Below, one piece after another: positions 61,989-64,000 of a stretch of 64,000 nucleotides of DNA; positions within the stretch are counted from its first letter, which is position 1, and each line of letters opens with the position of its first letter. Position numbers and translations under genes: made by a program. Source of the stretch: Dehalobacterium formicoaceticum (GTDB lineage Bacteria; Bacillota; Dehalobacteriia; Dehalobacteriales; Dehalobacteriaceae); the NCBI RefSeq assembly GCF_002224645.1, contig NZ_CP022121.1, positions 744,001 to 808,000 on the forward strand, written 5' to 3'. The notes beneath the pieces were generated by a model. That model had not been told where the DNA came from. It did not search any database and saw nothing but the letters and a program-made list of their open reading frames with translations.

Positions 61989-62684
61989 TTGACGGTGCTG
62001 ACACTTAAAAATGAATTGGAACAAATGGTTTTCCACTTGGGGGGAGACCTTTTTGGAGTGGCATCTCTGGATGATGTTGCCCGTGAGATTGCCGGGGAAT
62101 ATGGAGATACGTACCAGGGATTGGAGCGGGCAATTTCTGTGGCGGTGTTTTTCCCCAAGGAGGTTTTAAATGAATTGGCGGAAGGCCCAACCCATACTTA
62201 TTTATATTATTATGATGTGATCAATGCCCGATTAAATGATATAGCATTGAGAATCAGTAATTTACTGCAGAAGAAAGGCTTCCGTACCTTCCCCATACCC
62301 GCTTCCCAACGGGTGAATGAATCGAAACTCGCAGGAATCTTCAGTCATCGTTTGGCGGCAAGCCGGGCTGGTTTAGGCTGGATCGGGAAAAGCTGTTGCC
62401 TGGTCAATCCTCAGGTAGGTCCCCGCCTGCGCCTGGTCACGATTTTAACCAATGCTCCTTTGGAGAGTGATCAGCCCTTGGAGGAAGGGTGCTGCGGTTC
62501 CTGTACCGCTTGTCAGGATGCCTGCCCCCCTCAGGCCATTAAAGGGCAAGAATTTCACCTGGGGGATCCTTTATCATTGCGCCTGGATGCCCAGGCTTGC
62601 CATGATTATTTAGCCAACGTGCGTCATAGTTTTGGCAAAAGAGTGTGCGGACGCTGTTTAGCCGCATGTCCTTGGGGCAAATAA
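61989..62684 (+). CDS. QueG-like double [4Fe-4S] cluster protein
   Basis: A 231-residue iron-sulfur protein. The frame opens at ATG 61959, but GGAGGAGG (61977-61984) lies within it and directs TTG 61989. The C-terminal part has two ferredoxin-type cysteine sets: CCGSCTACQDACPP, then CHDYL, and VCGRCLAACPWG. ASRAGLGWIGKSCCLVNP resembles the cobalamin-site region of epoxyqueuosine reductase (QueG), but the protein is about 150 residues shorter. It is therefore a QueG-related Fe-S oxidoreductase of unknown substrate. It lies 60 bases before selD and may be co-transcribed. Confidence 0.75.
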   Translation: MTVLTLKNELEQMVFHLGGDLFGVASLDDVAREIAGEYGDTYQGLERAISVAVFFPKEVLNELAEGPTHTYLYYYDVINARLNDIALRISNLLQKKGFRTFPIPASQRVNESKLAGIFSHRLAASRAGLGWIGKSCCLVNPQVGPRLRLVTILTNAPLESDQPLEEGCCGSCTACQDACPPQAIKGQEFHLGDPLSLRLDAQACHDYLANVRHSFGKRVCGRCLAACPWGK

Positions 62685-62744
62685 AGGAATTTGATGATAG
62701 CAAAGGGGCATTTAAAAAATATTCGGCACAAGAGGTGAGCAAAT

Positions 62745-63818
62745 ATGTCTGATCAAAAAGTGCGTTTGACTCAGATGGTAACAGCTGCCGGGTGAGCGGC
62801 AAAAATAGGTCCGGGGACCTTAACGAAAATTTTAGAAAGACTTCCCAAGTTTCACCATGAAAACCTGCTGGTAGGCTCAGACAATTATGATGACGCCGGG
62901 GTTTATCAGCTGCGGGATGATTTAGCCTTAATTCAAACGGTGGATTTTTTTACGCCCATGGTTGATGATCCCTATGCTTTTGGTCAGATTGCGGCGGCTA
63001 ACGCCCTGAGCGATATTTATGCTATGGGCGGAGAGCCTTTGACGGCCATGAATATTACTGCTTTTCCCAAATGCGGTGACCTGGAGCTATTAGGGGAAAT
63101 TCTCCTGGGGGGAGCAGATAAGGTCAAGGAAGCAGGCGCTCTCTTGATTGGGGGTCATACCATTGATGACCAGGAACCGAAGTTTGGTTTAGCTGTCACC
63201 GGAACTGCCCGGCCGGAAGATATTCTGCCTAACAGCAATGGGCAAGCAGGTGATGTTCTGGTTTTAACCAAATCCTTGGGCAATGGGATTTTAGCCACCG
63301 CCGTAAAAGCAGATTTGCTGGACCAAAAGACAGTTGGCCGGATGATCGCTGAGATGGCATCCTTGAACAAGGATGCTGCCTATTGTATGAAGGAGGCAGG
63401 GGTTCATTGCGCCACGGATATTACCGGATTTGGTTTTTTAGGCCATCTGGGGGAAGTAACGGCGGCCAGCCGTGTCACAGCGGAAATTTGGGCAGATCAG
63501 ATCCCTGTCTGGCCGGAAACGGTTGAGTTTGCAAAAATGGGACTGATTCCGGCAGGTAGTTATGCCAATCAGGAACATATGAAAGAGCGTGCTCAATTCG
63601 CCTCAGATGTGCCCGTCTTTATGCGGGATATATTATTTGACCCGCAAACCAGCGGTGGACTTTTGATGACGGTACCGGAAAAAAGGCTTGATATCTTAAC
63701 TGATGCCTTGAGAAAGAGGGGGGTCGGTTATGCTGTCGTAGGAAGATTATTGCAGGGTGCTGGGGAGGTCTATACTCCAGGGAAAATTCATATAAAGGGG
63801 AATGGAAAATGGTCGTAA
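62745..63818 (+). CDS. selD: Selenide, water dikinase, a selenoprotein (UGA = Sec17)
   Basis: A 357-residue enzyme that makes selenophosphate from selenide and ATP, the selenium donor for selenocysteine and selenouridine. ATG 62745 has AGAGGTGAG upstream. Codon 17 is TGA (62793-62795) in the context TAAG-U-AAKIGPG, exactly the catalytic Cys/Sec position next to the conserved lysine. Beyond it the frame is open: LVGSDNYDDAGVYQL, then DIYAMGGEPLTAMNI, ITGFGFLGHLGE and DPQTSGGLL. A hairpin AGGTC-CGGG-GACCT (62807-62820) starts 11 bases after the TGA, suitable for a bacterial SECIS. Plain gene finders would start it wrongly at about 62940. Confidence 0.93.
62796..62825 (+). promoter_or_regulatory. 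Candidate SECIS element in selD
   Basis: The stem AGGTC (62807-62811) pairs with GACCT (62816-62820), leaving loop CGGG about 17 bases after the UGA. The G residues in the apical loop and the distance match the bacterial SECIS rule for SelB binding. Confidence 0.6.
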
Positions 63819-64000
63819 AAAAAACCGATGAACAAAAATGCGGCGAAATGGGCTCCTTTATTCATGAAAGGCCGATTACGGATTTGTCGGCCCGTTTGGT
63901 GGCGGAGCGGGCAAGCATGGCAATTCTCGTTACAGGAGATACCCTGGGACGGGGTAGTCAGGAATGGGGTGAGTCCCTGATAAAGAATTTCTTTCAAACC
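63809..64000 (+). CDS. yedF: YedF-like selenium metabolism protein (3' end outside window)
   Basis: The first 64 codons of a gene that overlaps the selD end by ten bases, with AAGGGG eight bases before the ATG (63809). The segment AILVTGDTLGRGSQEWGESL matches the start of the DsrE-like domain of YedF (ILxxxDTLGRGxxELG). The 37 residues ahead of it are not a normal TusA-like domain (no CPxP motif), so the N-terminus is atypical. YedF is a conserved companion of SelD in clostridia, and the overlap supports a common role in selenium handling. Confidence 0.75.
   Translation, partial: MVVKKTDEQKCGEMGSFIHERPITDLSARLVAERASMAILVTGDTLGRGSQEWGESLIKNFFQT

Noticed and set aside
1-64000. CRISPR arrays, tRNA or rRNA genes
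   Set aside because: No regularly spaced direct repeats, no tRNA T-loop (GGTTCGAATCC-like) in a cloverleaf context and no conserved rRNA segments were seen by eye.

Overview
The window looks like a chromosomal segment of an anaerobic, low-to-mid GC member of the Bacillota (Clostridia, Peptococcaceae-like or acetogen-like). The grounds are strong AGGAGG ribosome sites, Bacillus/Clostridium-type families (Xpt, BMP/Nup transporter, DUF3243, DUF1002, SpoIIP-like fragment), cobalamin riboswitches, an oxygen-independent benzimidazole pathway and a selenocysteine-containing SelD. The species cannot be told from the sequence alone. No rRNA, tRNA, CRISPR array or intact transposase gene was recognised.

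Layout. 1-10.1 kb: DUF3243 (partial), oligoendopeptidase F, an FmdE-like protein, a secreted PKD protein, a divergent MoxR ATPase/CoxE-like VWA pair and ilvBN. 10.1-16.3 kb: SpoIIP-like small protein, M29 aminopeptidase, holin-like membrane protein, argF, ccdA plus a TlpA/ResA-like thioredoxin, and an L,D-transpeptidase. 16.3-21.8 kb: a minus-strand purine nucleoside uptake and salvage operon (bmp-nupO-nupP-nupQ-xpt) behind a PurR box pair. 21.9-32.1 kb: PAP2 phosphatase, MidA-like methyltransferase, thioredoxin-fold protein, L,D-transpeptidase, CBS-ACT protein, LUD protein, signal peptidase I, D,D-carboxypeptidase, RNase H, a selenium-type LysR regulator bracketed by two 90-base palindromes, and ychF.

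32.2-44.8 kb is the clearest functional system. A sigma-A promoter and cobalamin riboswitch precede an ECF transporter (fused double ATPase, T, S). A second cobalamin riboswitch precedes bzaA-bzaB-cobS-cobT-bzaC-bzaD-bzaE, a complete anaerobic route from the purine intermediate AIR to 5,6-dimethylbenzimidazole plus the enzymes that activate and attach it as the lower ligand of vitamin B12. BzaC carries an extra C-terminal DUF2284 metal-binding domain.

44.8-60.8 kb is a mosaic of secreted-protein genes: a broken subtilase (propeptide on one side, C-terminal part fused to 14 RCC1 repeats on the other), three copies of the same YD-repeat DNA, a roughly 2070-codon RHS gene interrupted by one in-frame amber codon and ending in a variable tip with an AT-rich candidate immunity gene, and a 5'-truncated second RHS copy. 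Three related stem-loops with differing but mostly complementary arms lie at the cassette borders. This is probably a secreted polymorphic-toxin locus undergoing recombination. 60.8-64 kb: polysaccharide deacetylase, QueG-like Fe-S protein, then selD (in-frame UGA at codon 17) overlapping a YedF-like selenium gene.
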